DNA from: Guadua angustifolia
Lineage: Eukaryota; Streptophyta; Magnoliopsida; Poales; Poaceae
DNA: 64,000 nucleotides
Assembly: GCA_036346375.1 (NCBI GenBank)
Contig: CM070517.1
Coordinates: forward strand, 16,037,161 to 16,101,160
Reading direction: 5' to 3'
Made by a program: the position numbers and the translations under genes. Shown piece by piece: positions 23,301 through 36,265 of this stretch. Below the pieces are notes generated by a model. The model saw only the letters and a program-made list of their open reading frames with translations. It made no database searches and was not told the origin of the DNA. The first letter of the stretch is position 1. Each line of letters starts with the position of its first letter.

Positions 23301-26300
23301 TGTCGGCAAGGAGAGCAAACTAAATCTTTGACTAACTTGAGTTTAGGCAAGCCACGAATGGGATCATGGTTGCTAACTCTGGTCAAATGATCAAAACCAA
23401 TGTGACCAAGTCTTCTATACCAAAAGGAGATATCATGGTACTCAGAAGCAATCAAACAACAAAGGGAGTCTCCAGAAGAAGCAGAAAAATCAGCAAAAAA
23501 GACTCCCAAATCTAGAAATCTCGCAAACTAACCCTCCTAATGAATCAAGAATTCTACAGGCATTACTTTTAAAGCTCACCTCGAAAGAGTCATCGATAAG
23601 CTGAGAAATAGAGAGCAAATTGTATTGCAGCTTACTCACTAAGGCAATGTCCTTAAGGATGAAATTTTCAGTAATGCAGACGGTACCTTTAGCAATGACT
23701 CTACCTAATGAAGTATCCCTAAAAGTGATCAACTCTTCACCGGGGGCTCGGACTAGGGAAGAGAACCAACAAGAGTCTCCGGTCATATGATAAGAACAAC
23801 CAGAGTCAATAATCCAAACCTCCCCCTTCCCTATCCGATGAACCTGATCAAGACATAAGAGAGAGAGATGACTCAGTACTGGGATAAAGTGAAGATCTAG
23901 GAACCCATTAATGAACCACACGACACCACAAAGTACCAGTCACAGAAGAAGAAGACTGGAATCTAGTGTCTCTCTGATGCTCAACTCTCACAAGATTAGA
24001 AATAGCATTAGCAAAAGGTCTAGGAGCTAAAGTTGGGTTGGCCCGCCGTGGTACAAAGGTCGGACCATCCCAACGAGATTGCCTGAATCTTCTACCAGAA
24101 AATATCTCACACCGCTGATATCTACCTCGATAGGAAAAATGAGGAATATCAAGAGGACGATGGAAAGACTAACCACAAGCAGCTCTAGGACTAAAACTTG
24201 ATTGAATAGCATGAAAACTGAATCCTGGAGGCTGCCCAAAAACATACGACTCTCTAACCTGTTTAGCTACAGTGTGTGCCTTAGAAGCACTCAGAGCCTG
24301 GGGATGACCCTGAATACCCCTAAGTGTAGCAACACGCTCACGCCTTGTGATCTTAGCGTGCTTGAAGCAGAAATCTGCCAAGTGTCCATCCTTCTGATAA
24401 AAGGTGCAGGTATACTTCACCTTACCAGAGGCCGAAGTAGCAGGAGGAGCAACCTTCTGATCAGATATCCTATGGACAACTCCAGTAGACCTAAACACAG
24501 TAGTGCTCACTTTGGGAGTAACTACAATCTCTCCACTATTGGAGCCATGCACAATAATAGAAGGATGAGCTCTAGTGTGCTCCAAGTAGTCAAATCCTAG
24601 ATCCTGATTAAATAGGCTAATCTTGGATTGGTTTAGAATTAGATTGTGCTTCTTCTTGCCTCCTACAAACTTCTCAAGAATACTCATGAGATATTTACAC
24701 TCCTAGAAGAGAGAGTCACATGAAAAACAAGGAAAAGGGGAGAAAGAAGAACCAAGAAAAGAATAATTACCAACACGTGCATTTTTCTCTCTTAGCATGA
24801 CTACCGCAATTTTGAGGGTCTCACACGAAACTCAAGTAGAATTTCATCCAAGTCCCCCTCAATCACAGTACATCACAAGCAACTTTTCTTGTGACTTAAC
24901 TAGTAAGTCCTTAGCAAATTTAACACACTTGACATTTAAAGATTTATTGTTAAGTTTTAGTTGCTTATAGCCCTCACATGAGCTGACTAGGTCCTTATAA
25001 GCATGTATTTCAAGTTCATCATTTCTAGTCAAGAGCTTCCTAAGGTGAGTGCTCATGGCATCAATTTCAGCAAGCAGTTTAGGATAATTTTCACATGAAT
25101 TCTTTAATCTAAGGCCATCAAGTTCAGAAAGCACACTATCATGCACAGTCCTCAATTTCTCTAGCTCTACAAATAGGGCATCATACAAAGAATAGTCATT
25201 AAAAACTTGAGATGGAGAAGATCTAAGAGAAGCTAACTCCTGAGTTAAGGTACCTACTTTCTTCTCAAGCTCCGTACACCTAGCTCTAGCTCTAGCATGA
25301 AATTTTCCTAATTTGCAGAAAGCTTTATTGAGTTGGTCATAGGATGGTACCTCATTTGAGTCGCTGATGCTGTTGGCATTTGCCATGAAGCACATGCCGG
25401 TGAAGTCATCACCGCCTTTCTTCTTTTACGGATCATCCTCGCCCTCATCGCTCCATGTCTCCGTGTTGGAGAGGTTGATGTCATCGAGTACGGCGAGAAC
25501 GCGGTGGAAGAGTTTCTTGTTCTTTGAAAACTTACGGTACTTCTTCTCATACGTCGGCTCGCGAGCTAGAGGCTTTTTGTTACAATTCTTATCGATGTAG
25601 TTGTTTTTAGCTGAACCGCTGGTTCGTTCTTGCCCTTCTCCAGCTTGGGACAATTCGCCCGAATATGGTTGGGGCCACTACACTCGAAGCAGGTGATCGT
25701 GCCACCTCTCTTTTTCTCCCTCACCCTTTTGTATGCAAAAGAGAATTTGCGAGCTAAAAGAACGAGTTCATTTTCTAAAAATTTTTCCAATTGGTCATCG
25801 TTTAGCTGGCAAATGGCGGAGAGGGAAAAACCAGTTGAAGAATCAGAGGTTGATCCAGTGGAATTGGTGACTATGGCCATCGACTGAGATTTCGTCTTCT
25901 GAGAGACGATATCGATCTCATGAGTCTTGAGTCAGAAATAAATCCCGTCAAGAGTCAGAGTTGATAAGTCGGTAGTGTCCTTGATGGTAGTCACTTTCAT
26001 CTCCCAAACTCGAAGATCGAGTGCGGTCAAGAAATGTTAAGCATTATCCAAGTCTGGGTATATGGAACCGACTGCTCTGAGGTCACTCAAAATCTTTGTA
26101 AAACGACCAAAACACTCATCAAGACTCTCACTAGCGTGTTGTTCAAATTTGTTGTAATCACGCTTGAATCTTGATCACCCTCTTAATTTGAATAGCGCCC
26201 TCATGGTAAGCATCGAGGGTCATCCAAATCTGGTAATTGAAGGTAAGAGATCCTATCGTACTCACTGGGGCTAAGGCCGACCGTGACGTTTTCATCAGTA

Positions 26301-26480
26301 GGAACCTCATACGGGAGCTTCACCTTCTGCCAAATCAGGAAGCCCTAGGCAGTGATGCACGACTCTATTCATGGCTTCCAAAAAGGAAAATCAACTCCAG
26401 AAAAGATAAAAGCCTTGGTGGAATATTTGTCCGCCGCCATAGCTCTCGAGACCAGTCAAGATCTATGGAAAAAGCAAAAT
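20370..26480 (-). pseudogene. Copia retrotransposon polyprotein, decayed
   Basis: Gag-pol read on the minus strand with all domains in copia order. A UBN2-type gag (about 26240-25400) is interrupted by in-frame stops, followed by a zinc knuckle CFECSGPNHIRANC (about 25690). Then come protease (WIIDSGCSYHMTG, about 23820), GAG-pre-integrase with WYRRLGHIGFDHL (about 23420), and integrase with the D/D/E pattern MDTVGL, RNDNSTEFKN and GVVERKNRTL. A TAG sits between VP and QNG at about 22946. Reverse transcriptase (22100-21200) keeps IYVDDIIFG (about 21615) among many stops. RNase H ends at 20665 with VADIVTKPLD. The tail 20370-20664 is non-coding and no 3' LTR matching the 5' one was found. Gag resembles Sirevirus-like elements; that affiliation is tentative. 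Confidence 0.85.
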
Positions 26481-26482
26481 CG

Positions 26483-26494
26483 GCTCTAATGCCA
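26483..26494 (-). other. Primer-binding site of the copia element
   Basis: Minus-strand TGGCATTAGAGC differs at two positions from TGGTATCAGAGC, the complement of the initiator-tRNA-Met 3' end that plant copia elements use. It sits between the 5' LTR and gag, as expected. Confidence 0.75.
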
Positions 26495-27415
26495 ATTGAA
26501 GGATTGAGATGGTGATCAGAGGGCGTGAATGATCCCAAATAAAAAAAATTCCCCACTTATAATAATCCAAACAAGCCCTCAAAGAAAAACACTCATAGAA
26601 AGCCAAAGAAATGAGCAAACTATTCTAGGGGCGATGTTACTGTAGGAGGGCCGATAGCACTACCACACAATGAGCGGTAGCACTGGGGGCTGATAGTACT
26701 GCACAATGAGTGGTAGCACCAGGCTCAAGAACAGCAGCAAGAACAGACCGAAAATAGCATGACTCAAAAGAAAATTTGAGAAATCTTTTGATCGGCTAGA
26801 CAAAAACTCACAAAACTTGGTAGATGTATTCCTTAGGATGTCAGAAACTCATTCCAACCTTCAATCACAAGGATTGACATCAAAGTTATGACCTTTTTCA
26901 CTTGGAAGGAAGAACACACCAAGTTGGAGCAAAACTCAAGAACTTGATCTAATACTTGCTCATGGGATTTTGATAATCAGGATGATCTTGGATAGCCTCC
27001 CACATGTCCCAGCAAGCTAGAACAAAAGTCAAATATTCCGCAAACACGATTTTGAAGAACTTAAGAGCACAAAACCAGTTTCTTCCAAGAAGAACGCATG
27101 AATTACCTAGATGACTGCGATATGATCTAAAAGAAGATTAATCCATCAATCAACATCCTCAGCACAAGAAGTAGAAGCATGTAGAAGGAGGGGAGGCAAA
27201 TCCCAAATTGCATAAATGTAAATTGTAAGAATGTAATTGAGGAATTTAAATGCTGAATTCAAGACATAAAGTAAATAAGTAATGTAAATTCAAGCATAAG
27301 AGAAAATTATTTGCATTTCTAGAAGGGGGTTTACAAAGACTCACACCAAAGTGGGCAATGCTCAAGGGAGCACAAAACCTCTAAAACCTTTAAGAGGGGA
27401 AAGGCTAACCCTACC

Positions 27416-27431
27416 CCTCTATTTATACTTC
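27416..27431 (-). promoter_or_regulatory. TATA box of the copia LTR
   Basis: Minus strand reads AGTATAAATAGAGGGG, a good plant TATA box, about 0.9 kb upstream of the primer-binding site inside the LTR. Confidence 0.6.
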
Positions 27432-27994
27432 TCTTGAGTCACCCTCCACCCTTGGATGAGTTCCTTCTACCCTAAGAACCACCATCATGAGTTAGGATTA
27501 ACTCATTCACTCGTACATGGGCTAACTCGAAACCCACACACATATCGGGTTTTTATACACTTTTCAAAGCATACTAACTAGACTCGCTACTCTATCATCT
27601 AGATCGCGATCCAACGACCCTCCTTGATCCAAGTAGCTCCTAGTTATTATCTCATCCATTTCTTGTATTCTAGGTTTGCACTGACTTCGTCTCCGATCAT
27701 CTTCAGCGATCCTCGACCGTCTGAACCTCTGGCTCACCTTGCCTAGTTTTGATCATCCTTCGCCTCACCATGATCTAGCACCGTCATCCTGCAACCATAA
27801 AAAATAAGGAAAACACATCACATAGCATTGCCCAAAATGATTTGCAATAAACCTCACACCAAGTCAAAATGCATATCCAAGGACATCGAGTAACTCTGCT
27901 CAAAGTCAAGTCGATGAGTCGACATCGAGTAACTTGAGGCTAACCCAAGGATTTGAGACAAGCTGATGGCAGGGCGCTCGACCCAACAAAATCC

Positions 27995-28218
27995 CTACTC
28001 GATACTTAGCGATTCCCAATCTACTCAAAACAATTAACCACAAGCCGACGAGACATTACTCGACCAAGCCAGAACTTGGTAGTAATTGACCAAACACTTG
28101 AACGAACCCTCTGCTCGACCAGGCAACATTCCTACTTGATACTTAGTGATTCCCAATCTACTCAAAACATTCGATCACAAGCCGGCGGGGCATTACTTGA
28201 CCAAGCTAGAACTTGGCA
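27995..28218. repeat. Tandem duplication (period 137 bp) in the copia LTR
   Basis: An 88-base block beginning CTACTCGATACTTAGCGATT (27995) and ending GAACTTGGTAGT recurs from 28132 with about ten substitutions. The bases between the copies are also partly related (CTCGACC motifs). Confidence 0.85.
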
Positions 28219-28320
28219 GTCTCAACTCAAATTGCTTCAAATTGAAAATCTAATTTAAATGAAACTCAAACCAGAGCATAACAATCTCAAATTTAGTCAA
28301 ATACTCATCACCAACATGGG

Positions 28321-29810
28321 TAGACCTCCACATGATCTTTCAATTTGGCATGATTGGCTTAGTCAACATGCAGACGAATGTGGAAATACATTTACTAGAT
28401 AGTTTTCAACTGAAACGGGGTTATGACTAGCGTAGATTAGCGCTTGTGTGTGTATATATAGTACAATTACCTGAGATACCATGGTGCCTAGACACCATGA
28501 TACAAAATAGGTATTTTCTCTATGTGTTTGCATTTGAAATTTTTATGATATTGAGTTTAACCAGTTTATTAACTAGTTCAAACAAGTTTCAACTAAAATT
28601 CAAACTAGAATTTTCTTTTTTATTGATAGGTGATTGCAGATATGTGCTAATTTTACATATAAATCAACGAAGCATGTGATCTAAATACGTTCAAATCTTT
28701 GAATTCGAGTATATTTTTTCAAAGGTTTGTGTTTTATTTGAATTGTTATAGATGGATATATACCCTAAAGTAGAAAGTTTTAGACTGAATTTTTCTTTTT
28801 CATATCTTTCAAATATAATTGTGTTTGATCTTTAAATTTTGTAGGAATGTAAAAATTCACCTCACTTATGTATGATAATTTTTTGAGAATCTTTCAAAAC
28901 TTGTACACATGGGTTTCATGGAGCTTTCATGGTAAGAAATGTTTTCACTAGATATGTTTCCTATATCATACATACATATGTACATACGTATATATTTGTG
29001 TATGTGTGTGTGTATATATGAGGACTTCTATAAAATTTCTAATTAGAATGTGGAGTCCCAGCAGATTACTCTAAGATCTAACTTTTTTCTCTATCAAAAA
29101 ATTAACGTGGGGTCTTCGAAGAAGTCTCCAATTAGTATATAAAAAGATTGGTATTAGGAGGTTATGTATGAAAGTGCTACTTTTTTTACAAACATGTAAG
29201 ATTATATTTACCAACAATGATGAGTAGGAAATACTAGGTGGTTAGGTGCTCTACGCCTGGTTTCATTCCAAATTACGTTCCATGGGCCATCTTATTTCCT
29301 GTAAATAGGCATGGGCATTTGGTTTTTTCAATTCAGTTCATTTAGTTTAAAAATAATTCGGTTTTTAAAAACTAGCTACCGAAATTGTTAGATAAAAATA
29401 AAAATGAACCGAATTAGCTAAAAAGATTGAAATTCTTATCTAACAATGAAAAACTGAACCAAATTTGCTAAAAAAAACTTGATTCGGTTAACTAAAATAT
29501 GATAAGTCAATAAACAGCACAGCATAAACCAGAGATAAACCCACAAAAGTCTAACATTCAAAAGTCATAACAACATAAGATAACATATAAAACAACTGAA
29601 CCAAAATGTCACTCCCCTAACCTGAACCACGAATGTTCGACACAATCCCGTTATATGAAACAAGATTCCACTAAATAAAGCTAGAGTAATTTTATAATGG
29701 ATAACATGGATAGTAAATAGTGGTAGTAGAAATCAGATTTAGCCATATATTTTTCATAGGTATTATGGACTTTTGATCATTCGCTACGTTACTCGTTAAT
29801 CATTATCGCT
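28321..29810. other. AT-rich stretch without a gene
   Basis: No domain-bearing ORF. 29310-29500 contains repeated TTCGGTT/AACCGAA motifs in both orientations, beginning GGCATGGGCATTTGG, and may be an eroded transposon end. A short CATACATATGTACATACGTAT palindromic run lies near 28965-28990. Confidence 0.4.
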
Positions 29811-30105
29811 CACCGCCGCTCTTTTTGTGTTACTCGTTATCGCTGCCCTCCTTTTTTCACTGTCACCGCCAATCCGATCCTTCATTTTCCATCACCGTTG
29901 TCCTTTGTTACGTTACTTGTTATCACTGCCCTCCTTTCTTCGCTGCCATCGCTAGTTCGATCCTATCGGCGCCCTTCCATATCGTGACGACGTCATGGCT
30001 GGCGCCCTCCTGGTTCCTATTGATGGTGCAGCCGACGCTGTCTCGAATCTTGACTACGACGTGGCCTCTACCAGTCTGATTCGTGACAACGCCCTGGCTT
30101 CGCAC
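29811..30105 (+). pseudogene. Possible exon remnant, left of the hAT insertion
   Basis: GC-rich sequence interrupted by the hAT target site. One plus-strand frame is open for about 40 codons up to the insertion (starting near 29995), and a 70-base segment (29830 and 29910) is internally duplicated. It directly abuts, across the hAT element, the CACTA coding remnant at 36266 onward, so it is probably part of that CACTA element. No domain is recognised in this piece. Confidence 0.35.
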
Positions 30106-31676
30106 TAGGGCTGGAAACGAGCCGAGCCGAGCCAGGCTCGGTGCGGCTCGGTGAGATGGCGAGCCGAGCCAGGCTCGGCTCGGCCCTGAGACGAGCCCAG
30201 AAAACCGGCTCGGCTCGGCTCGAGGTCGGCTCGCGAGCCGGCTCGTTGACTCGCCGAGCCACTCTAAAACTAGCCAAAGACATTAGTAGTTTCATATTCT
30301 AAGTGAGATTTGGTATCCGTAAGTACATGCCACATACGGTAATTACACATTTCATAGTTTCATATGATATCCGGTAAAACACATTTCATAGTTTCATATG
30401 ATATGATATCCAGCCATCCAGCCATGAGCCATCCAGGTAAGTAGTAACTAGTAAGTACATGCCACAGGCCCACATTGCCACATACAGGAAGCAAAAGGTT
30501 GTACTTGTACATGCCATTATACTAAGACATAAACATGATACAAAATTCTTGCATTCAAGAAGCTTGAGCTTCAACATTCTTAAGTCTTAAGCGGCATCGA
30601 GATTCGGCATCTCCTACACAATGACACAAAAAGAGCTTACATGCCATAGTTAATTCAGACTTGAGTGTATGCACATCCTTCAAAGTTCAAACACATTTCG
30701 TCTATCAGCCAGTTCAGCCTTTTGTGCGTGTGTGTTGGGTTTGACAATAGCATTGTTGCAAAGCTCACCTTCGGACAATAGACACCCCACAGGCCACAGA
30801 GGAGCTTCTTGCAAAAGTCAACTCCAGGATAAACAGATCCTGCCATCCTGGACCCAAACAAATAGAACATGAAATGATGTTCAACAAATAAAATAAATAA
30901 AAATAACAAAAAAAATCTCCAAAATTATGTATACACCTGGAGATTTTATTTACAGAAACAACATTTCCATGAAATGGAGATGATCATACATAAATACATT
31001 AAGCCATCACTTTAACTATAATCCCATCTTGGTTGACTCAACAACACAAGTTTAAGCCACCACATGGTGTGGTTCACTAAATTTCCCATATGAAGTTAAG
31101 TTATCCAACTTCTCGATGTAGGCACTAGGCAATATGTGATTTAACTTGATATCAATGCGAAATATTGTAAACTTGCAAATCAAATTATTATTTTTACTGC
31201 AAAGAAGTCCAAAACCCTTTCGCAATGAACTATGCAGATTATATCTTATTGAAATAAAGTAGTGGCAGCATAATGCAAATGCATACATATCCCAATGATT
31301 CACAGTTGTCTGATTGCTCATTTCATTAAAAAATGTTATATTTCTTGATCTACCCTCTTGTGAAGTGGCTTTTCCAGGGACCAGACACTCTCCACAAATA
31401 CAAAGCTTCCGATCAAACGGCTAATTTACGGACTTAAGCTAAGCAATTGAATTACATCAATGACAAACCCATTAGACCAATGAAATGATTTCCATCCAAA
31501 GAGCATTATTAAAAGCCAAATTCATCATTTACACATCAACCGAAAAGAAATGTGCCATCAAAATGACAGATACTATAGTAGACTTAGTAGTCACTATCTT
31601 TGCTCTTTCCAAATGCATGATTCATAGCGAGACACACTAGTCCTGTCACAGATGCATTACTACTAAAGTTTTGTAT

Positions 31677-31861
31677 GGATGCATTACTACTAAAGTTATG
31701 CACTCTGTATTCTTAATTGCGAATTAAAGCTGGATTAAGAGCAAAGATATTTTTGTTCATTGTAACACGTGTGTTACAATGAACAAAATATCTTTGCTCT
31801 TTAATCCAGTTTAATTCGCAATTAAGAATACAGAGTGCATAACTTTAGTAGTAATGCATCC
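31677..31861. repeat. Near-perfect hairpin, arms of about 92 bp
   Basis: Left arm 31677-31768 and right arm 31771-31861 are inverse copies with only a handful of differences and a 2-bp centre (TGTAACAC-GT-GTGTTACA). The outer end GATGCATTACTACTAAAGTT is also present as an extra direct copy at 31651. The hairpin lies 3' of the hAT transposase remnant. No coding capacity. Confidence 0.9.
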
Positions 31862-32257
31862 GCATAAAAATCAAACCTTCAAAGGACTAAATCAATAGAA
31901 ATCACAGAACATGCAATGGTGTCAATTTTCATAACTCAAATTAGCATTTTTCAATATTTCCCATAGAAGCACAGACATGACCTCTATACAATATACCAAA
32001 TGACTATATTGTTGCACGAAATACAAAGAAACTTCATATATGAAATTAAACATTTATACAATAATTCATGTATTAACTTACTAGTTACTACTAAATAATA
32101 GTAGAGCGATGTTGCTTAGTTACTCTCTATCACACTTGTAGGAAATGGAATTGTCTCAACATCATCTTCATCATCTTTTTCCTGAAAATACAAGTCATTA
32201 GTCATACCAAATTAATTCAAATCAAACAAGCCATGAATTAAAGTCATTAGTATGTAG

Positions 32258-34340
32258 TCATACCACAAACATAGGAGCCTTATTATCATCATGTCCACCT
32301 CTAATCCAACTAGAAGCACATATCAAGGCCTCCACCATAGATGGACTTAAAGAACTACGAAAATCATCTAGAACTCTACCCCCTGTGCTGAAAGTTGATT
32401 CCGAAGACACGGAGGTCGCTGGTATAGTCAAGAACTGTTTTGCCATCTTGGATACCACCGGAAATCTATGTGAATTCAACTTCCACCATTGAAGCAAATC
32501 AAACTCTTTGTTTCCTAAATCCTCATTCTGCTCATCCAAATATATGATCAACTCACTCTTTGATGGATTCGCAGTAGATGATAAGAAGGACCAAATTCAC
32601 TTGAGGCGGATGGTAAAGAGCAAGAGGTATTAGCAGCATTTAAGATGAAGCTCCACAAGACTTACTCATAGCAATCTTCCTTTGACGATGTTCCCTCTCA
32701 TATTTTTCATATAGCCTATCTAACTCCTCACGAACATCTGCTATCTCAGTTTCAATTTTTTAGGCTTCAAAAATCTTACCAAAGCACCATTCCACATATC
32801 TCATCTTATACCTTGGGTCTAGGATGGTAGCAATCACCATCATATTGTTCTTATCTTTCCAATACTTATTGAACTTTCCCATCATTGCATTGCCCATTTC
32901 TTTCAAATTGAAATCATTAGAAAACATTGCTGCCCTCAAAGCAATCTTTACATCCACAATATAAGGATAATATATATATATTTGCTGTTGGATATGTTGA
33001 AGCTGAGAATGCAGTGCTAACTTTAGCTAAAGATGCAAGGATTGGCTCAATTGCTACAAACAAATCCCATTCTGCAGTTGTAGGCTCCCATCTATAATTT
33101 GCATCTATATCGGCATATGATTGTATAGCTTCCTTGTATGCAATGCTAGTACTCAACATCTTATATGTTGAACCCCACCTTGTTGATACATCTAGTTTCA
33201 ACCTTTCCCCAATTGGCAATGCAAGAGATCTACAAATTTCGACAAATTTATGCAAGCGAGAAGGAGACTTTTTGATGTACTTCACAGTTTCCCTTATGTT
33301 ACTTATGAGAGGTGCTAACACGGCTGTCCCATCATTCACTACCAAATTGATAATATGAGCACAACACCGAACATGGAAATATTTTGCGAGGAAAGCATTG
33401 CCTTGTCTAGCTACAAACTTTGCCTTTAAACCACGAACAGCAACATCATTGTTCGAAGCATTATCCAAAGTGATGGAAATGATTTTATCCTCTATCTTCC
33501 AAGCAGCAACACACTCATAAACAGCTTGAGATATGACAGTTCCAGTATGTGGAGGATCTAACTCAAAAAAGTTCAACACACGGCATTGCATTTTCCAATC
33601 ATTATCAATGTAGTGTGCAACTAAACACATGTAGGACAATGTTTGGTTAGATGTCCACAAATCAGTTGTTAAGGCAATGCTATCCACATATTTAAGGACC
33701 TTTCTTAGTGATTCTTTTTCAGATTGAAACACCTTCATGCATTCAGCTCTAATTGTTTTTCTACCAATGAACTCATAGGCAGGATTTATATTTCATTGCT
33801 ATGTTAAACCATGTATGCTCAACCATCTGAGCAGTACTCATGAACTATTATCATCTTTGCAAACAATTTTCTAACTTGCTCATGATTATAATCTCTAGGA
33901 GCAATAATAGTTGGGAGACCAGACCCAGATTCACCTGCCTTAGAAGGAGCAAAGTTTAAAAGGGCTTGATCTTGCTTCTTTGCCAAATACTTCAAGTATG
34001 TGTCACATTTCTTCGTATGTCTCAATAGATGTGATGTAGTTGACCCTTGCTTGTAAGAATACAACTTCTTACAATACCCACATTGTGCCTTTGATATCAT
34101 CACCCCCTTTTCAACCACAGATGGCACCTTCATCTTTGTAAACACATCTCAAACACTAGATGATGTTTCACCCTTGACCTTCACCCCCTTTCGTCGCTTT
34201 TTCCCTCTTTGACGAGCTGTACCAAGACTACCATCCCCAGAATTACCTTCATCCTCCTCAGAGCCTTCAATTGATACATGGTCACCCTCTTCTCGACCAC
34301 CTGGCATTGCTATCTCGTCCTCAGACATCTCATCGTTCAT
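32258..34340 (-). pseudogene. hAT transposase (BED finger, hAT dimerisation domain), broken
   Basis: Cut-and-paste transposase of the enclosing element. Order on the minus strand: an acidic, basic-rich N-terminus (34340-34150); a BED zinc finger with CGYCKKLY and HLLRHTKKC (about 34080-34010); the RNase-H-like core with TDLWTS (first Asp) and ITLDNASNND (second Asp), CCAHIINLVV and STRWGSTYKML (33700-33150); a DUF4413-like segment with IATILDPRYK (about 32830); and the C-terminal dimerisation domain SSESTFSTGGRVLDDFRSSL with the catalytic Glu (about 32400). Damage: TGA in place of a Trp just before the finger (about 34146), frame loss at about 33830-33780, a frameshift at an AT run (about 32965), and breaks at 32758 and 32600. 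Normal length for the family would be about 650-700 residues. Confidence 0.9.
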
Positions 34341-34761
34341 GTCATAAGAATTATCTTCTTCCTCAATCTCAGTTGTCTGTTCCCTTTCCTCGTATAAAAC
34401 CTAAGAACATGTAAGTCAAAGGCATATAGATATATATTCTTAGCTAAGACTAAGTCTAAGCATGCTTACCGGCTTGGCTAGAAGGGAACCACCGACGCCT
34501 AGCTGTGGCCAGGCTGAGGGCCTCTTCCCCTTCCCTTTCGCCATGGATGATTCCATCTCCATGCACTTGATTGCCAAATCCATTAAAATATGGCACTAAC
34601 CGATATTAACCACAACCAAGACTCCAAGAGGACGTTACTTTGCACATCAAGACACATAAACTTAAATTGTACTTAGCATCAACACAAGTACAAACATAAA
34701 ATTATGCTAATATCTCAAAGATCTTATCCTTAGAAATAAATGTCTCTTTGTGGAGCTCCGG

Positions 34762-34925
34762 TAGCCATTGTGGAATGGATAATGAACTTATCAAATTAGT
34801 ATTACATCAATGAGAGCTTAAATTGAAATATCTTGAGAAATGACATAGTGAATCGGTATTTCAATTTAAGCTCTCATTGATGTAATACTAATTTGATAAG
34901 TTCATTATCCATTCCACAATGGCTA
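34762..34925. repeat. Perfect hairpin, two 69-bp arms
   Basis: 34762-34830 and 34857-34925 are exact reverse complements (69 of 69), separated by 26 bases. The left arm starts TAGCCATTGTGGAATGGATA. A partial match (AGCTC on both sides) continues outward with a 3-base bulge. It lies upstream of the hAT transposase start on that gene's strand. Confidence 0.95.
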
Positions 34926-36265
34926 CAGCTCAATCAAATGTAAACTTAGGGTATTCATATACATAAGATCAATATTTCATGAGTTACACAAAATTGGGCA
35001 TGCCAATTGCCAAATGCACTCATCACCAAGCTATTACGAAGGACAAATTTGTCAACATCTGTTCTTACAAGAACTGGTTGTTAAATGTTAAGAATTTAAG
35101 ATGTTAGTGCTATAGTAGTCAAGAAACAACAGTAAGCTACTTTGTCAACAGATTTGCAAGTGTTTCCCTCACATATTTGCGAACCTTTTGGAAGACTCAT
35201 CCATAGCAGCCTAAAATTACTATGGAAATATAGACCGTGTAGTAGCAAATAAAAAATATATTATTGCAAATGACATAAACCATGTCAAGTTGTCAACTTC
35301 CTTAGTACAGACACCTCCATTTAATCCAGCGAGTGTTTCACAGAGTGGATGACTCGGCAAAATTAGTGCAAAAGGCAGCTGATTCAGACTGAGCATACAA
35401 CAGAGGATACACAACACAACAAATCCAACTGTCATTGGCCATTACACGCAGAGTCGCAGACAACAGCTCCAATACAAGAGTAATTACTTGCGAAAGAAAC
35501 ATAAGGGGATTCATGAGAGGATTTACCAGACTACCAGTGATGCAGAGTTGCAGACAAGCGTTTCCCTCCCGGACAGTGAACAGATCGGTCACATGCTGCA
35601 ACACCATCAAATTGCACTGGTAAGTTGCGTACTTTCTCAGTTTCTCACAGGCTGCTCACGGCAATGGAAAAAGGGGGAAGGGTCAAAGGGATGTGGCACG
35701 GCAGTGGCATCTCACCTCACGATTCACGAAGTCACGATGAATGATTGAAGGCGTCGGCGTGTCGCGTCGTTGTCTCGTTGAAGCTGAAGGCGATCAGCGA
35801 AGATGCGGCGGGCGGGCGTCGCCGAAGCGTCACGTAGGGCTCGCCGGCGTCGCCGAAGTCCACGTGAAGCGTCGTTGTCTCGTTGAATCCGAATCGCCAT
35901 TCGCCACCAAGCCGCCACGCCAGGAGGATTTAGGTTAGGGGAAATGGGGAATCGACGAATCGTCACGGGAGGAAATCGATTCGAGAATGGTCAGAACTGG
36001 GCGCCGGTAGGCGCTGGCTGGCCGGGCCTGTGAGGCTGTGATGAGGGCTGAGGCGCTGCCGCTGGCTTGGCTCGGCTGCCGAGCCACTTTGGCTCGCGAG
36101 CCGGCTCGGTGGTCGAGCCGAGCCGGCTCGGTATTTTTGCGAGCCTAAAAATCAGGCTCGGCTCGGGCTCGGTCCGAGCCACGAGCCTGTGCGAGCCAAG
36201 CCAGGCTCGGACGAGCCCGAGCCGAGCCACGAGCCACGAGCTAATTTTCCAGCCCTACTTCGCAC

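Larger units (their letters stand above)
26497..28320 (-). mobile_element. 5' LTR of the copia element (outer limit approximate)
   Basis: On the minus strand this runs from about TGTTGGTGATGAG (28315) to CAATCCTTCA next to the primer-binding site. An AGTATAAATAGAGGGG core promoter lies at about 27416-27431, followed by a GC-richer leader. Short GGTAGCACC-type repeats occur at 26660-26720. The outer boundary was chosen from a TG start and could lie up to 80 bases further out. Confidence 0.6.
30106..36257 (-). mobile_element. 6.15-kb hAT transposon with perfect 8-bp target duplication
   Basis: CTTCGCAC occurs exactly at 30098-30105 and 36258-36265. The element between starts TAGGGCTGGAAA and ends TTTCCAGCCCTA, a perfect 12-bp terminal inverted repeat. 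The first and last ~150-200 bases are packed with GAGCCGAGCC/GGCTCGGCTCG motifs (30118-30250 and 36060-36240), the usual subterminal binding-site clusters of hAT elements. It encodes a BED-finger transposase on the minus strand (34340-32258), now broken, and contains two long hairpins. It is inserted in a CACTA element. Confidence 0.95.
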
